A stretch of DNA of 64,000 bases from Nocardia niwae NBRC 108934 = DSM 45340 (GTDB lineage: Bacteria; Actinomycetota; Actinomycetes; Mycobacteriales; Mycobacteriaceae): positions 310,001 through 374,000 of the forward strand of contig NZ_BDCK01000017.1 of the NCBI RefSeq assembly GCF_001613465.1, given 5' to 3'. The translations under genes and the position numbers were made by a program. The notes beneath the pieces are model-generated. The model was given only the letters and a program-made list of their open reading frames with translations, searched no databases and was not told the DNA's origin. Within the stretch, counting starts at the first letter, position 1, and each line of letters starts with the position of its first letter. This document shows positions 1 to 9,953 of the stretch, piece after piece.

Positions 1-48
1 AGGGCCGGTCGCGACGACGGGTGAGTTGCGTCTCGAGGTGATGGATCA

Positions 49-291
49 GTGAGCGCCGTCGTCGCCGATGCCGTCGAGCACCTGGTGCGCGGCATCGTCG
101 CCAACCCCGAGGACGTCCGCGTCGAGCTGATCACCGGCCGTCGCGGGCGCACCGTCGAGGTGCACGTTCACCCCGATGACCTGGGCAAGGTGATCGGTCG
201 CGGTGGACGCACCGCGACCGCGCTGCGCACCCTCGTCGCCGGTATCGGTGGCCGGGGCATCCGGGTCGACGTGGTCGACACCGACCAGTAG
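49..291 (+). CDS. khpA: KH-domain RNA-binding protein KhpA
   Basis: Small (80 aa) single KH-domain protein that binds RNA; members of this family act in RNA metabolism and translation and pair with KhpB. The KH signature GKVIGRGG is at residues 46-53, with the GxxG loop at G50-G53, followed by the amphipathic helix RTATALRTLVAGI. The GTG start overlaps the stop of a reading frame entering from the left edge, and its stop is directly abutted by the rimM ATG, so the gene is in the ribosome-maturation operon. The sequence resembles the mycobacterial protein encoded after rpsP; rpsP itself would lie just outside the window. Length and synteny make this secure. Confidence 0.93.
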   Translation: MSAVVADAVEHLVRGIVANPEDVRVELITGRRGRTVEVHVHPDDLGKVIGRGGRTATALRTLVAGIGGRGIRVDVVDTDQ

Positions 292-816
292 ATGGAACTC
301 GTCGTCGGACGGGTCGCCAAGTCGCACGGCGTGCGCGGCGAACTCGTCGTCGAGGTACGGACCGACGAGCCCGAGGCGCGTTTCGCGCCGGGCGTCCGGT
401 TGCGCGGCAGGCTGCCGCGCTCGGCGGAGGTCCGCGATTTCACCGTGGAGTCGGCCCGGGAGCACTCGGGCCGGCTTCTGGTGTTCCTGGCCGGCGTGAC
501 CGACCGCACCGCGTCCGACGCGCTGCGCGGCATGCTGTTCCTGGTCGACAGCGCCGATCTCCCGCCTTCCGAGGACCCGGACGAGTTCTACGACCACGAG
601 CTCGAGGGGCTGGAGGTCCGGCTCGCCGATGGCACCGTGGTCGGATCCGTGCGCGAAGTGCTGCACTCCGCGGCCGGTGAGCTGCTCGAAGTGCGCGCCG
701 CCGACGACGGGCGGGAGATCCTGATCCCGTTCGTCACCGCCATCGTGCCCACGGTGTCGCTCGCCGAGGGCGTGATCGTGATCGATCCGCCCGAGGGTCT
801 GCTCGATCCGGAATGA
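292..816 (+). CDS. rimM: Ribosome maturation factor RimM
   Basis: RimM (174 aa) assists assembly of the 30S head and binds S19. The N-terminal RimM barrel starts at once with [19 protein letters not shown] (residues 3-21). A PRC-barrel follows from about residue 95, beginning near the acidic stretch [14 protein letters not shown] and ending [11 protein letters not shown]. The ATG follows the khpA stop with no gap, which implies translational coupling. trmD follows 67 bp later. Length and both domains match the family; nothing is missing. Confidence 0.96.
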   Translation: MELVVGRVAKSHGVRGELVVEVRTDEPEARFAPGVRLRGRLPRSAEVRDFTVESAREHSGRLLVFLAGVTDRTASDALRGMLFLVDSADLPPSEDPDEFYDHELEGLEVRLADGTVVGSVREVLHSAAGELLEVRAADDGREILIPFVTAIVPTVSLAEGVIVIDPPEGLLDPE

Positions 817-883
817 GGCGGTGGGGGACCCGCTCACGTGTCGCTCGCCCGGCCGGCACGCCCGGCGGCGAGAGGAGACAGGC

Positions 884-1576
884 ATGAAGCTCGACGTCGT
901 CACGATTTTCCCGGAATACCTGGAGCCGCTGCGCACGGCGTTGCTCGGGAAGGCGATCGACAAGGGACTGATCTCGCTCACGGTGCACGATCTGCGCCGG
1001 TGGACCCATGACGTGCACAAGTCGGTCGACGACGCTCCCTACGGGGGTGGACCCGGCATGGTCATGAAGCCGACCGTGTGGGGCGACGCGCTCGACGAGG
1101 TCTGCCCCGACGACGCACTACTCGTCGTCCCCACCCCGGCCGGCGTGCCGTTCACGCAGCCGACCGCGCACCGCTGGGCCGCCGAGCGGCATCTGGTCTT
1201 CGCCTGCGGCCGCTACGAGGGCATCGACCAGCGCGTTTTCGACGACGCCGCCCGCCGCGTGCGGGTGGAGGAGGTCAGCATCGGCGACTACGTGCTGATC
1301 GGCGGCGAGGCGGCCGTGCTGGTGATGACCGAGGCCGTGGTCCGGCTGCTGCCGGGCGTGCTCGGCAATCAGCAATCCCATCAAGAGGATTCGTTCTCCG
1401 ACGGGCTGCTCGAAGGCCCCAGCTACACCCGCCCGGTCTCCTGGCGCGGCCTCGATGTCCCACCGATCCTGCTGTCCGGCGACCACGCGAAAGTCGCGGC
1501 GTGGCGGCGCGAGCAATCACTCGCCCGCACCCGCGAACGCCGCCCCGACCTGCTCACGGAGCAGGACGAGGCCTGA
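884..1576 (+). CDS. trmD: tRNA (guanine-N1)-methyltransferase TrmD
   Basis: TrmD methylates G37 next to the anticodon of tRNAs using S-adenosylmethionine and prevents +1 frameshifting. The 230-aa product begins [13 protein letters not shown], typical for the family. It carries the SPOUT-knot motifs YGGGPGMV (53-60), [10 protein letters not shown] (108-117) and [11 protein letters not shown] (132-142), then the conserved [15 protein letters not shown] segment that contains the catalytic aspartate. The ATG at 884 has GAGGAGA about 8 bases upstream. A longer in-frame start at 821 exists, but it would add about 21 non-family residues. The gene converges with the LuxR regulator 16 bp away. Confidence 0.96.
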   Translation: MKLDVVTIFPEYLEPLRTALLGKAIDKGLISLTVHDLRRWTHDVHKSVDDAPYGGGPGMVMKPTVWGDALDEVCPDDALLVVPTPAGVPFTQPTAHRWAAERHLVFACGRYEGIDQRVFDDAARRVRVEEVSIGDYVLIGGEAAVLVMTEAVVRLLPGVLGNQQSHQEDSFSDGLLEGPSYTRPVSWRGLDVPPILLSGDHAKVAAWRREQSLARTRERRPDLLTEQDEA

Positions 1577-1592
1577 CGGGAAGCCGCACGCC

Positions 1593-2444
1593 TCACGGCA
1601 GCAGGCCGTGGCGGCGGGCGGCTACCACGGCCTCGTGCCGGGAGTGGGCGTCGAGTTTGACCATCGCGTTGCGCAGGTAGCTCTTCACGGTTTCCGGACC
1701 GAGTGAGAGGCGTTGCGCCGCTTCCTGATTGGTGCAGCCGAGGGCGATCTGGGAAAGCACGTCGAGTTCGCGGCGGGACAGTTTCGGGCTGTCGGGGTGT
1801 GGGTCTCCGGTGAGGACCCGGGTGAGCCGTTCGCACACCGCGTGCAGGCGTGCGCGCAACCGATCGTCGTCGGCCGAGCGTGCCATGCCGCGCAGTTCGG
1901 CGTGGATGTCGCGCAGCTCCTCGGTGATCGCCGGGGCCGCCGCCTGCGACGGCGCGGCCGCCTCGAGCAGCCGCACCCTGCGGTCGACCTCGTCGCGCAC
2001 GGCGATCTCGGTGGCCAGGCGTCGACCGGCCTGGACGACGAGATCCGCGGTGCGGTCGCCCAGCGGGCTCGCGCCACGCGTCGCGGCGTAGAGCACCGCG
2101 CGGGAACGCCGGTCCACCACCACGGGAACGGCCAGCACCGAGCGGATGCCCTCGCCGGAGACCGGTCCGTCGTAGTCGTGGGTGATCGAGGAGGCGCGGC
2201 GATAGTCCGAGACCGCGGCGGGCCGTCCGGAATCCATCACCCGGCCGCCCAGTCCCGAGGTCCGCACGACGGCCAGGCCGCGCAGGCCGTTGGTCAGTGT
2301 GCCGACGAATTCCGACAGCAGCAGCGCGTCGCCGTGCACTTCGCCACCGAACGCCACCGGCACGCCCGCTGTGCTCGCCACCCAGCGGATCTCGGCACGC
2401 AGCGCGTCGCTGTCGCGCGGACGCAGCAGAGCGGTGTGGGTCAC
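1593..2444 (-). CDS. GAF domain-LuxR family transcriptional regulator
   Basis: A 283-aa regulator. The N-terminal two thirds (about residues 15-170) look like a GAF sensor domain (VRTSGLGGRVMDSGRPAAV, then SGEGIRSVLAVPVVV). A linker helix follows, and a C-terminal LuxR/GerE HTH covers about residues 218-278 (LSRRELDVLSQIALG, ETVKSYLRNAMVKL). There is no phosphoreceiver domain, so control is probably by ligand or redox through the GAF domain. The GTG at 2444 follows AAGGGG and leaves 99 bp to the divergent acyl-CoA synthetase; an upstream extension would have shadow-like composition. The divergent arrangement suggests it controls the synthetase pair. The ligand is unknown. Confidence 0.85.
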   Translation of the reverse strand: MTHTALLRPRDSDALRAEIRWVASTAGVPVAFGGEVHGDALLLSEFVGTLTNGLRGLAVVRTSGLGGRVMDSGRPAAVSDYRRASSITHDYDGPVSGEGIRSVLAVPVVVDRRSRAVLYAATRGASPLGDRTADLVVQAGRRLATEIAVRDEVDRRVRLLEAAAPSQAAAPAITEELRDIHAELRGMARSADDDRLRARLHAVCERLTRVLTGDPHPDSPKLSRRELDVLSQIALGCTNQEAAQRLSLGPETVKSYLRNAMVKLDAHSRHEAVVAARRHGLLP

Positions 2445-2479
2445 GGGACTCACCCCTTTTCGGGGGTAGTGGGCGGCGG

Positions 2480-2494
2480 GATGTGACCCACATC
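2480..2494. promoter_or_regulatory. Putative operator between LuxR regulator and acyl-CoA synthetases
   Basis: Perfect 6-bp inverted repeat GATGTG-ACC-CACATC in the middle of the 99-bp divergent spacer between the GAF-LuxR gene and the first acyl-CoA synthetase. The position suits an operator read by the LuxR protein, but this is inference from symmetry and location only. Confidence 0.35.
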
Positions 2495-2543
2495 CTATTG
2501 CACACCCGGGTTGCGCTGGATCACAGAACGAGGAGAACTGAAG

Positions 2544-4178
2544 ATGGGCACCGATCCGAATCAGCGGGTGCGCGAACTGCTGGATTGTTACGACCGCGCC
2601 GACGCGTCGGCGGCGGACCTGCTGTGCGACCGGCACCCGGCCGACCGGGTCGCCTTCACGATCGTCGAGGCCGACCTGTCCTCGACCGACCTCACCTACG
2701 GCGAACTGCGCGAACGCTCCGCCCGGTTCGCGGCCGCGCTCGCCGGGCTCGGTGTCGAGCCGGGCCACCGGGTGGCCACGCTGATGGCGAAGTCAGCGGA
2801 CCTGGTGGTGGCATTGCTCGGCATCTGGCGGCGCGGCGCGGTGCACGTGCCGCTGTTCACCGCCTTCGCGCCGCCCGCCATCGCCCTGCGTTTGAACGCG
2901 AGCCGCGCCTCGGTGGTCATCGCCGATGCCGACCAGGCGCCGAAGCTGGCATCCGGGCCGGATCTGCCCGCGGACCCGACTCGGCGGCTGATCGTCGCGG
3001 GCGCCGAGGCCCCCGAGGGTGCGCTGCGGTTCGACGACCTGCTCGAGTCCCGATCGGCTACCGACCTCCATGCCGATCCGGTCGCGGTGGGCGGCGACGG
3101 ACTGCTGGTCCAGCTGTTCACCAGCGGCACCACCGGCACACCCAAGGGCGTCCCGATCCCGCTGCGCGCGCTCGCCTCCTTCCACGCCTACCAGGAATTC
3201 GCGCTGGACGTGCGCCCCGACGACGTCTTCTGGAACGCCGCCGACCCGGGTTGGGCCTACGGCCTCTACTACGCCATCCTCGGCCCGCTGGCCACCGGCG
3301 TCCGCAGCGTCCTGCTGCACGCGGGTTTCTCCGCCCCGCTCACCTGGCAGGTGCTGGACACCTTCGGCGTCACGAACTTCGCCGCCGCGCCGACGGTCTA
3401 TCGCGCGTTGCGCGCCGACGGCACCACGCCGCCGGTGCATTCCCGGCTGCGCCGTGCCTCCTCGGCGGGGGAGCCGCTGACACCCGAGGTCGTCGCCTGG
3501 TCCGTCGAATACCTGGGTGTCGCGGTGCGCGACCACTACGGGCAGACCGAGCACGGCATGGTCATCTGCAACGCCTGGCACGAAGACCTCGACGTCGAGA
3601 CTCCCGCGGGCTCGATGGGCCGCTCGTTGCCGGGCTGGACCTGCGCCGTGCTCGCCGACGACGCCGACGTCCTCGCCCCGCCAGGGCAATTGGGCCGCGT
3701 CGCGATCGACACCGAACGCAGCCCGCTGCTGTGGTTCCTCGGCTACCTCGACGCCCCTGAGCGCACCGCGCAGCGCTACACCGCCGACGGCCGCTGGTAT
3801 CTGACCGGCGACGCGGGCTCGCGGGATGCCGACGGTTTCTTCCATTTCTCCGCCCGCGACGACGACGTGATCATCATGGCGGGCTACCGCATCGGCCCGT
3901 TCGAGGTGGAGAGTGTGCTGGTGCTGCACGAGCAGGTCGCGGAGGCGGCCGTGGTCGGCATGCCGGACGAACTGCGGGGGGAGGTGCTGGAGGCGTTCGT
4001 CGTGCTGCGCGACGGCGCGACGGGCGGTCCCGAGCTGGAAGCCGAGCTGCAGAGTCTGGTGAAGAGGAAGTTCGCCGCGCACGCCTACCCGCGCAGGGTC
4101 CACTTCGTGGACAGCCTGCCGAAGACTCCCAGCGGCAAGGTGCAGCGGTTCGTGCTGCGGCAGGGCGGTGCCCGATGA
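2544..4178 (+). CDS. AMP-dependent acyl-CoA synthetase (medium-chain/acetyl-CoA synthetase-like)
   Basis: A 544-aa ANL-superfamily enzyme expected to activate a carboxylic acid to acyl-AMP and then acyl-CoA. Visible motifs: the P-loop-like [16 protein letters not shown] (about residues 190-205), [14 protein letters not shown], the hinge region [20 protein letters not shown], and the C-terminal catalytic lysine motif [10 protein letters not shown]. The AWGLY-like stretch [16 protein letters not shown] is typical of medium-chain or acetyl-CoA synthetase-like enzymes. The ATG has AGGAG 9 bases upstream. It overlaps the next synthetase by 4 bp (ATGA), so the two are one operon, divergent from the GAF-LuxR regulator. 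The acyl substrate cannot be told from sequence. Confidence 0.88.
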   Translation: MGTDPNQRVRELLDCYDRADASAADLLCDRHPADRVAFTIVEADLSSTDLTYGELRERSARFAAALAGLGVEPGHRVATLMAKSADLVVALLGIWRRGAVHVPLFTAFAPPAIALRLNASRASVVIADADQAPKLASGPDLPADPTRRLIVAGAEAPEGALRFDDLLESRSATDLHADPVAVGGDGLLVQLFTSGTTGTPKGVPIPLRALASFHAYQEFALDVRPDDVFWNAADPGWAYGLYYAILGPLATGVRSVLLHAGFSAPLTWQVLDTFGVTNFAAAPTVYRALRADGTTPPVHSRLRRASSAGEPLTPEVVAWSVEYLGVAVRDHYGQTEHGMVICNAWHEDLDVETPAGSMGRSLPGWTCAVLADDADVLAPPGQLGRVAIDTERSPLLWFLGYLDAPERTAQRYTADGRWYLTGDAGSRDADGFFHFSARDDDVIIMAGYRIGPFEVESVLVLHEQVAEAAVVGMPDELRGEVLEAFVVLRDGATGGPELEAELQSLVKRKFAAHAYPRRVHFVDSLPKTPSGKVQRFVLRQGGAR

Positions 4179-5821
4179 CTTCGGCCGCTGCGCTGCCCCT
4201 GCCCAGTTACTCCTCCGGCGTCTCGGACGTCCCCCTGCTCGGCGACACGATCGGCGGCAATCTCGATCGCACGGTGGCGGCGTTCCCGGATCGGGAAGCG
4301 CTGGTGGACCGGCCGAGCGGACGGCGCTGGACCTACCGTGCGCTCGGCGCCGCCGTCGACGCGCTGGCCTGCGGACTCGCCGACCAGGGCATCGGCAAGG
4401 GCGACCGGGTCGGCATCTGGGCGCCGAACTGCGCGGAATGGTTTCTCGTGCAGTACGCCACGGCGAAGATCGGCGCGATCCTGGTCAATATCAACCCGGC
4501 CTATCGCACCAGCGAACTGGAGTACGTGCTGCGCCAGGCGGGCGTGCGGATGCTCATCGCGGCCGAGCGGTTCAAATCCTCGGACTACGTCGCCATGATC
4601 GAACAGGTCCGGCCGGATTGCCCGGCGCTGACCGAGGTGCTCGTGCTGGGCACATCCGCGTGGGACGCGCTGACCCGCACCGAGATCGACGCCGATCGGC
4701 TTGCCACGCTCGCCGCGCGGCTGTCGGCCGACGACCCGATCAACATCCAGTACACCTCCGGCACCACGGGTTTCCCGAAGGGCGCCACGCTCAGCCATCA
4801 CAACATCCTGAACAACGGCTATTTCGTCGGCGAGCTGTGCGGATACACCGAACAGGACCGGATCTGCGTCCCGACGCCGTTCTACCATTGCTTCGGGATG
4901 GTCATGGGCAATCTCGCGAGCACCAGCCACGGTGCGGCCATCGTGATCCCGGCGCCCTCGTTCGATCCGAAGGCGACGCTGGCCGCGGTCGAGGCGGAGC
5001 GCTGCACTTCTCTTTACGGCGTTCCGACGATGTTCATCGACATGCTCGCCGAATTGGACACGGCCGCTGCGGATCTGTCCACCCTGCGCACCGGGATCAT
5101 GGCCGGCTCGCCGTGTCCGGTCGAGGTGATGAAGCGGGTCATCGGCCGGATGGGCATGCGCGAGGTGAGCATCTGCTACGGCATGACCGAGACCTCGCCG
5201 GTCAGCACGCAGACCCGGCGCGACGACGGCATCGACCGGCGTACCGCCACGGTCGGCCGGGTCGGGCCGCACCTGGAGGTCAAGATCGTCGATCCCGCAA
5301 CGGGTCTCACGGTGCCGCGCGGCGAACCGGGTGAGCTGTGCACGCGCGGTTACTCGGTGATGCTCGGGTACTGGGATGATCCGGAGAAGACCGCCGAAGC
5401 CATCGATGCCGCCCGCTGGATGCACACCGGCGACATCGGCGTGATGGACGCCGACGGCTACCTGGCTGTCACCGGCCGGATCAAGGACATGGTCATCCGC
5501 GGCGGCGAGAACATCTACCCACGGGAAATAGAGGAATTCCTCTACACCCATCCCGACATCCTGGACGCGCAGGTGATCGGCGTACCCGACCCGAAGTACG
5601 GCGAGGAGCTGATGGCCTGGATCCGGATGCGCGAGGGCGCAGCGCCGTTGGACGCGGCGGCCGTGCGGGAGTTCGCCGCGGGCAAGCTGGCGCACTTCAA
5701 GATTCCCCGCTACGTGCACGTCGTCGAGGAATTCCCGATGACGGTCACCGGCAAGATCCGCAAAGCGGAGATGCGGGAACTCGCCCGAGCGATCCTCGCG
5801 CCGGCAGCGGAAGCGACCTGA
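4175..5821 (+). CDS. Fatty-acyl-CoA synthetase (FadD-type, AMP-binding)
   Basis: A 548-aa ANL enzyme translationally coupled to the preceding synthetase. Motifs: [18 protein letters not shown] (about residues 190-207), [50 protein letters not shown] and the C-terminal MTVTGKIRK with the adenylation lysine. The overall pattern is that of medium/long-chain fatty-acid-CoA ligases such as mycobacterial FadD35. Two different activating enzymes in one operon under a GAF-LuxR regulator suggest catabolism of a particular organic acid, or a two-step pathway using related acids. No dehydrogenase or thiolase is next to them. Confidence 0.9.
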   Translation: MTSAAALPLPSYSSGVSDVPLLGDTIGGNLDRTVAAFPDREALVDRPSGRRWTYRALGAAVDALACGLADQGIGKGDRVGIWAPNCAEWFLVQYATAKIGAILVNINPAYRTSELEYVLRQAGVRMLIAAERFKSSDYVAMIEQVRPDCPALTEVLVLGTSAWDALTRTEIDADRLATLAARLSADDPINIQYTSGTTGFPKGATLSHHNILNNGYFVGELCGYTEQDRICVPTPFYHCFGMVMGNLASTSHGAAIVIPAPSFDPKATLAAVEAERCTSLYGVPTMFIDMLAELDTAAADLSTLRTGIMAGSPCPVEVMKRVIGRMGMREVSICYGMTETSPVSTQTRRDDGIDRRTATVGRVGPHLEVKIVDPATGLTVPRGEPGELCTRGYSVMLGYWDDPEKTAEAIDAARWMHTGDIGVMDADGYLAVTGRIKDMVIRGGENIYPREIEEFLYTHPDILDAQVIGVPDPKYGEELMAWIRMREGAAPLDAAAVREFAAGKLAHFKIPRYVHVVEEFPMTVTGKIRKAEMRELARAILAPAAEAT

Positions 5822-5977
5822 TTCGACCAGCGACTTCTGATGCCGGAGAACATGGATGACCCACCGGCTACGCCCAGAAATCGGCCCGCCGCATCACGGC
5901 GGGCCTGCCGCGGAACGGCGGGGCACCGGCGACCGGCAGAAGACGCGCAGAGGCGGGGGAGCGGTAGTGTCTCCGAC

Positions 5978-8413
5978 GTGACGACAGCGCCCGAGACTGC
6001 CAGTGCAGAGTCCACACCCGCCGTGCCACGCTCCGATACCGCGGGCCCAGCCAGCGTGAACCGTCGCATCGCCGAGGAACTCGCGGTGCGTGAAACCCAG
6101 GTGCGCGCCGCCGTCGAGCTCCTCGACGCGGGTTCGACGGTGCCGTTCATCGCGCGGTACCGCAAGGAGATCACCGGCGGACTGGACGACGCGCAGCTGC
6201 GCTTGCTCGACGAACGTCTGCACTACCTGCGCGAACTCGACGAGCGCCGGGCCTCGATCATCGAATCGATCCGCGGCCAGGGCAAACTCGACGAGGCCCT
6301 GCACCGGCAGATCCTGCTCGCCGAGACCAAGGCCCGGCTCGAGGACATCTACCTGCCGTACAAGCCGAAGCGGCGCACCAAGGCGCAGATCGCGCGCGAG
6401 GCCGGGCACGAGCCGGTGGCCGACGCTTTGATCGAGGATCCGAACACCGATCCGGCGCAGTACACCGCCGAGCAGCTCGACGGTGCGCGCGCCATTCTGG
6501 TCGAGCGCTTCGCCGAGGACGCCGATCTGGTCGGGGAGTTGCGCGAACTGATGTGGAATCGCGGGCAGGTCACCTCGACCGTGCGGGCGGGCAAGGAGGA
6601 GGCGGGCGCGAAGTTCGCCGACTACTTCGAGTTCAGTGAGCCGTTCGACAAGCTGCCCTCGCACCGCATCCTCGCGCTGCTGCGCGGGGAGAAGGAGGAG
6701 GTGCTCACCCTGCACCTCGAGCCGGACACCGAGGAGCCGCAGCCGGGCGAGCGCACCGTCTACGAGGGTCGCATCGCAACGCGCTTCGGCATCGCCGACC
6801 GTGGCAGGCCCGCCGACTCCTGGCTGCTGGACACCGTGCGCTGGGCGTGGCGCACCAAGCTGCAGGTCAGCCTGGGCATCGACACCAGGATGCGGCTGCG
6901 GCAGGCCGCGGAGAAGGACGCGGTCGACGTTTTCGCCGCGAATCTGCGCGATCTGCTGCTCGCCGCCCCCGCGGGCACCCGCACGACCATGGGCCTGGAC
7001 CCCGGCTACCGCACCGGCGTCAAGGTCGCGGTGGTCGACGCCACCGGCAAGGTGGTCGCCACCGAGGTGATCTACCCGCACAAGCCGCAGGGCCAGACCG
7101 AGAAGTCGCTGGCGGTGCTGGGCGCGCTGGTCGCCCGGTTCGGCGTGGAACTCATCGCCATCGGCAACGGCACCGCCTCGCGCGAGACCGACGCCCTTGC
7201 CGCCGAGCTGATCTCGCGCATCCCGGAGAACAAACCCACCAAGATCGTGGTCTCCGAGGCGGGTGCGTCGGTGTACTCCGCCTCGGCCTACGCCTCGCAG
7301 GAACTGCCTGACCTGGACGTGTCGCTGCGCGGCGCGGTGTCGATCGCGCGGCGGCTGCAGGACCCGCTGGCCGAGCTGGTGAAGATCGACCCCAAATCCA
7401 TCGGCGTCGGCCAGTACCAGCACGACGTATCCGAGTCGCTGCTGGCCCGCTCGCTGGGCGCGGTGGTGGAGGACGCGGTGAACGCGGTCGGCGTCGACGT
7501 GAACACGGCCTCGGTGCCGCTGCTGTCACGGGTGTCCGGCATCGCCGGGTCGGTGGCGGAGAGCATCGTGGCGCACCGGGACCAGAACGGCCCGTTCCGC
7601 AGCAGGACCGCGCTGCTCGACGTCCCGCGCCTGGGGCCGAAGGCGTTCGAGCAGTGCGCGGGCTTCTTGCGCATCCGCGGCGGCGACGATCCGCTGGACA
7701 CCTCCGCGGTGCACCCGGAGGCGTATCCGGTGGTGCGGCGCATCCTCGAATCCACCGGCCGCGGCATCGCGGAGGTCATCGGCAACACGACGGTCCTGCG
7801 GTCGCTGCACGCCGGCGATTTCACCGACGAACGCTTCGGTGTCCCGACCGTCACCGACATCATCGCCGAACTGGAGAAGCCCGGCCGCGACCCGCGTCCG
7901 GAGTTCAAGACCGCCGAGTTCGCCGCGGGTGTGGAGAAGGTCGCCGACCTGAAACCGGGCATGGTCCTCGAGGGCGTGGTGACCAACGTGGCCGCGTTCG
8001 GCGCGTTCGTCGACGTGGGCGTGCACCAGGACGGCCTGGTACACGTCTCGGCCATGTCGCACAACTTCGTCAAGGACCCGCGCGAGGTGGTCAAGTCCGG
8101 CGACGTGGTCAAGGTCAAGGTGCTCGAGGTGGACGTGGCGCGTCAGCGCATCGGCCTGTCGCTGCGCCTGGACGACGAGCCGGGCGCACCCGCCAAGGGC
8201 GGCGACAACCGCCAGCGCGGCCAAGGCGGCCGATCCGACCAGGGTGGCCGCTCCGGAGGCGGCGAGCCGCGGCAGCGGCAGAATGGTCAGAACAGGCAGC
8301 AGGGCCAGAACCGCAATCAAGGACAGGGGCGCGGCGGCAACCAGCGCCGGAACGCGCCCGCACCGACCGGCGCGATGGCCGACGCGCTGCGCAGGGCGGG
8401 TTTCGGCCAGTAG
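5978..8413 (+). CDS. tex: Tex family RNA-binding/transcription accessory protein
   Basis: An 811-aa Tex homologue: helical N-terminal region (VNRRIAEELAVRETQV, PFIARYRKEITGGLDDAQLR), a YqgF/RNase H-like fold (GLDPGYRTGVKVAVVDATGK, about residues 335-460), helix-hairpin-helix repeats (SVPLLSRVSGIAGSVAESIV), and a C-terminal S1 RNA-binding domain (GMVLEGVVTNVAAFGAFVDV, about residues 658-730). Tex proteins bind nucleic acids and influence transcription and RNA turnover. Beyond the S1 domain lies an unusual tail of about 55 residues rich in Gln, Gly, Asn and Arg (about 745-800). The GTG at 5978 is chosen because upstream sequence is arginine-rich shadow; a GTG just before NRRIAEEL is an alternative. 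Confidence 0.92.
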   Translation: MTTAPETASAESTPAVPRSDTAGPASVNRRIAEELAVRETQVRAAVELLDAGSTVPFIARYRKEITGGLDDAQLRLLDERLHYLRELDERRASIIESIRGQGKLDEALHRQILLAETKARLEDIYLPYKPKRRTKAQIAREAGHEPVADALIEDPNTDPAQYTAEQLDGARAILVERFAEDADLVGELRELMWNRGQVTSTVRAGKEEAGAKFADYFEFSEPFDKLPSHRILALLRGEKEEVLTLHLEPDTEEPQPGERTVYEGRIATRFGIADRGRPADSWLLDTVRWAWRTKLQVSLGIDTRMRLRQAAEKDAVDVFAANLRDLLLAAPAGTRTTMGLDPGYRTGVKVAVVDATGKVVATEVIYPHKPQGQTEKSLAVLGALVARFGVELIAIGNGTASRETDALAAELISRIPENKPTKIVVSEAGASVYSASAYASQELPDLDVSLRGAVSIARRLQDPLAELVKIDPKSIGVGQYQHDVSESLLARSLGAVVEDAVNAVGVDVNTASVPLLSRVSGIAGSVAESIVAHRDQNGPFRSRTALLDVPRLGPKAFEQCAGFLRIRGGDDPLDTSAVHPEAYPVVRRILESTGRGIAEVIGNTTVLRSLHAGDFTDERFGVPTVTDIIAELEKPGRDPRPEFKTAEFAAGVEKVADLKPGMVLEGVVTNVAAFGAFVDVGVHQDGLVHVSAMSHNFVKDPREVVKSGDVVKVKVLEVDVARQRIGLSLRLDDEPGAPAKGGDNRQRGQGGRSDQGGRSGGGEPRQRQNGQNRQQGQNRNQGQGRGGNQRRNAPAPTGAMADALRRAGFGQ

Positions 8414-8440
8414 CCCGGTGCGCGGGAGGGAGTAGCGGCC

Positions 8441-9361
8441 ATGCGACGGTGGCTCCACGAGGACGTGATCGCCCAAGGGCGGCTGCCGTTGTTGTGCTTC
8501 CTCCTCGGATTCATCGTCGGATTCCTGTTCATCCGGGTCAGCGTCCGGCTCATCCGCGCGCGCGTGCGATGGTGGCCGGGCAATCTGCGGGCCGGTGACA
8601 CGCACATCCACCACATGGTGTTCGGGGTCGTGCTGGTGCTCGCCTCCGGCGTCGGCATGGTCGCCGAGTACCAGAGCGCCGACACGGCCACGGCGAGCGT
8701 CCTCGCCGCGTTCTTCGGTGTGGGCGCCGCGCTGGTGCTCGACGAGTTCGCGCTGATCTTCTATCTGCGCGACGTGTACTGGGAGGAGCAGGGACGAACG
8801 TCGGTGGACGCGGTGTTCGTCGCGCTCGCCGTGACGGGATTGCTGCTGCTCGGCTTCCACCCGCTGTGGATGCTGGACATCAACGATTTCCGCCGTGATC
8901 CCAGTGCCGAGGTGCGCGCCTTCGTTGTCGCGTTCGCGGTGGTCAATCTCGCTCTGGCGGCGATCGTGATCGCCAAAGGGAAGATCTGGACCGGCCTGTT
9001 CGGCATGTTCTTCCTGCCCCTGCTGGTCGTCGGTGCGCTGCGGCTGAGCCGCCCGGGTGCGCCGTGGGCGCGTTGGCGTTACGCCGACCGAAGGCGCCTG
9101 AGGTACCGGGCGATCGTCCGGGAACGGCGCTATCGCCGGCCGGTCATCCGCGCGAAGATCTTCGTGCAGGACCTCGTCGCGGGGAAACCGGACGTCGAGC
9201 ATGTCCGCACGGCGGCGGAAGCGGAACTCACTCGCACGGTCGTGCCCGCTCCACCCGCCCCGCACCGGCACCACTCGCTCTGGCACCCCGACCACGGTCC
9301 GCTGGACGCGCCCGGCCCGCCGCCCGCCCAGGACGCGATCAGCGGCGAACGAAACCACTGA
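8441..9361 (+). CDS. Six-helix integral membrane protein, function unknown
   Basis: A 306-aa membrane protein. About six hydrophobic segments are visible: LPLLCFLLGFIVGFLFI (about 15-35), VVLVLASGVGMV, VLAAFFGVGAALVLDEFALI, VFVALAVTGLLLLGF, VVAFAVVNLALAAIVIA and GMFFLPLLVVGALRL. A basic then His/Pro-rich cytosolic tail follows (about residues 210-306). The HIHHMVFG stretch with several His near the second helix, and an Asp/Glu in the third helix, could bind a metal, but this is speculation. It is 27 bp after tex with GGGAGG upstream. I do not recognise a named family. Confidence 0.75.
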   Translation: MRRWLHEDVIAQGRLPLLCFLLGFIVGFLFIRVSVRLIRARVRWWPGNLRAGDTHIHHMVFGVVLVLASGVGMVAEYQSADTATASVLAAFFGVGAALVLDEFALIFYLRDVYWEEQGRTSVDAVFVALAVTGLLLLGFHPLWMLDINDFRRDPSAEVRAFVVAFAVVNLALAAIVIAKGKIWTGLFGMFFLPLLVVGALRLSRPGAPWARWRYADRRRLRYRAIVRERRYRRPVIRAKIFVQDLVAGKPDVEHVRTAAEAELTRTVVPAPPAPHRHHSLWHPDHGPLDAPGPPPAQDAISGERNH

Positions 9362-9420
9362 GAACGGCATACTCGGCGAAGTCACCGGACTTGTCCCGAT
9401 CCGGCCGATATCGGCTATGC

Positions 9421-9433
9421 GTATACGTATACT
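9421..9433 (+). promoter_or_regulatory. Promoter -10 and overlapping palindrome upstream of Cys-rich gene
   Basis: GTATACGTATAC (9421-9432) is a perfect 12-bp palindrome. It overlaps TATACT (9428-9433), a good -10 hexamer placed 6 bases before the GTG at 9440, as expected for an actinobacterial leaderless mRNA. No convincing -35 is visible. The palindrome could be an operator covering the -10. Confidence 0.45.
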
Positions 9434-9730
9434 GTGATCGTGTTGGATCCTTTGAGTCTCGCGGTCGGCGCCGGCCTGGTCGGTGTCGGCTGGGTCTGTG
9501 GCAGGTTCGGGCATCGTCGAGTCCGATCGGGGCAGAGGCTTCCCGCGCGCTGCGGTTGCGGGCACGACCTGTCGTTGCACGACCGCGCCACCGGCACCTG
9601 CCACGCCGAGATCTCCCGTAAGGGCACGCACGGCCTGCGGGAATGGGTGGGCTGCCACTGCCGCCGCTACACCGGCCCGACCCCGCTGGAGGAAGTGTTC
9701 GCCTCGCCGATCCTCCCGCCGGAGTCGTGA
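9434..9730 (+). CDS. Small cysteine/histidine-rich hypothetical protein, possible zinc ribbon
   Basis: A 98-aa product (96 aa from the second GTG at 9440). It starts with one hydrophobic helix ([17 protein letters not shown]), then a Cys/His cluster: [17 protein letters not shown] and GCHCRRY. The spacing suggests a metal-binding ribbon facing the cytoplasm beneath a membrane anchor. The start region holds TATACT at 9428-9433, and the GTG at 9440 lies 7 bases after it, so the transcript may be leaderless from 9440. The next gene is rplS, 223 bp downstream. No function is recognised. Confidence 0.6.
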   Translation: MIVLDPLSLAVGAGLVGVGWVCGRFGHRRVRSGQRLPARCGCGHDLSLHDRATGTCHAEISRKGTHGLREWVGCHCRRYTGPTPLEEVFASPILPPES

Positions 9731-9953
9731 TGGCAGGATGCGCGGAAGGCCGCGGCCGGTAGGTCGCTGCCGGGCCACGCGCAACCGGCACAAGCCGGGC
9801 CGATTTCTTCCGGAGCGTGCCGATCTGGCACAATGCTCAGGTTGCCCTGGGTGGTTGTCGACCCGGCGCACCCCCTTAATTCGGAGCATGAACCGGCCGA
9901 GCACGCCCAGTGTCGCCAGGGTCCTCTGTTCGCGCGAAACCAGAAGGATGGAA

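Noticed and set aside
1..52. Tail of rpsP at the left edge
   Set aside because: Synteny predicts it, but only a few codons are present in any frame and none match the L/K-rich end of S16 convincingly.
4085..5719. A 544-aa minus-strand frame opposite the second acyl-CoA synthetase
   Set aside because: Shadow of a gene with complete ANL motifs.
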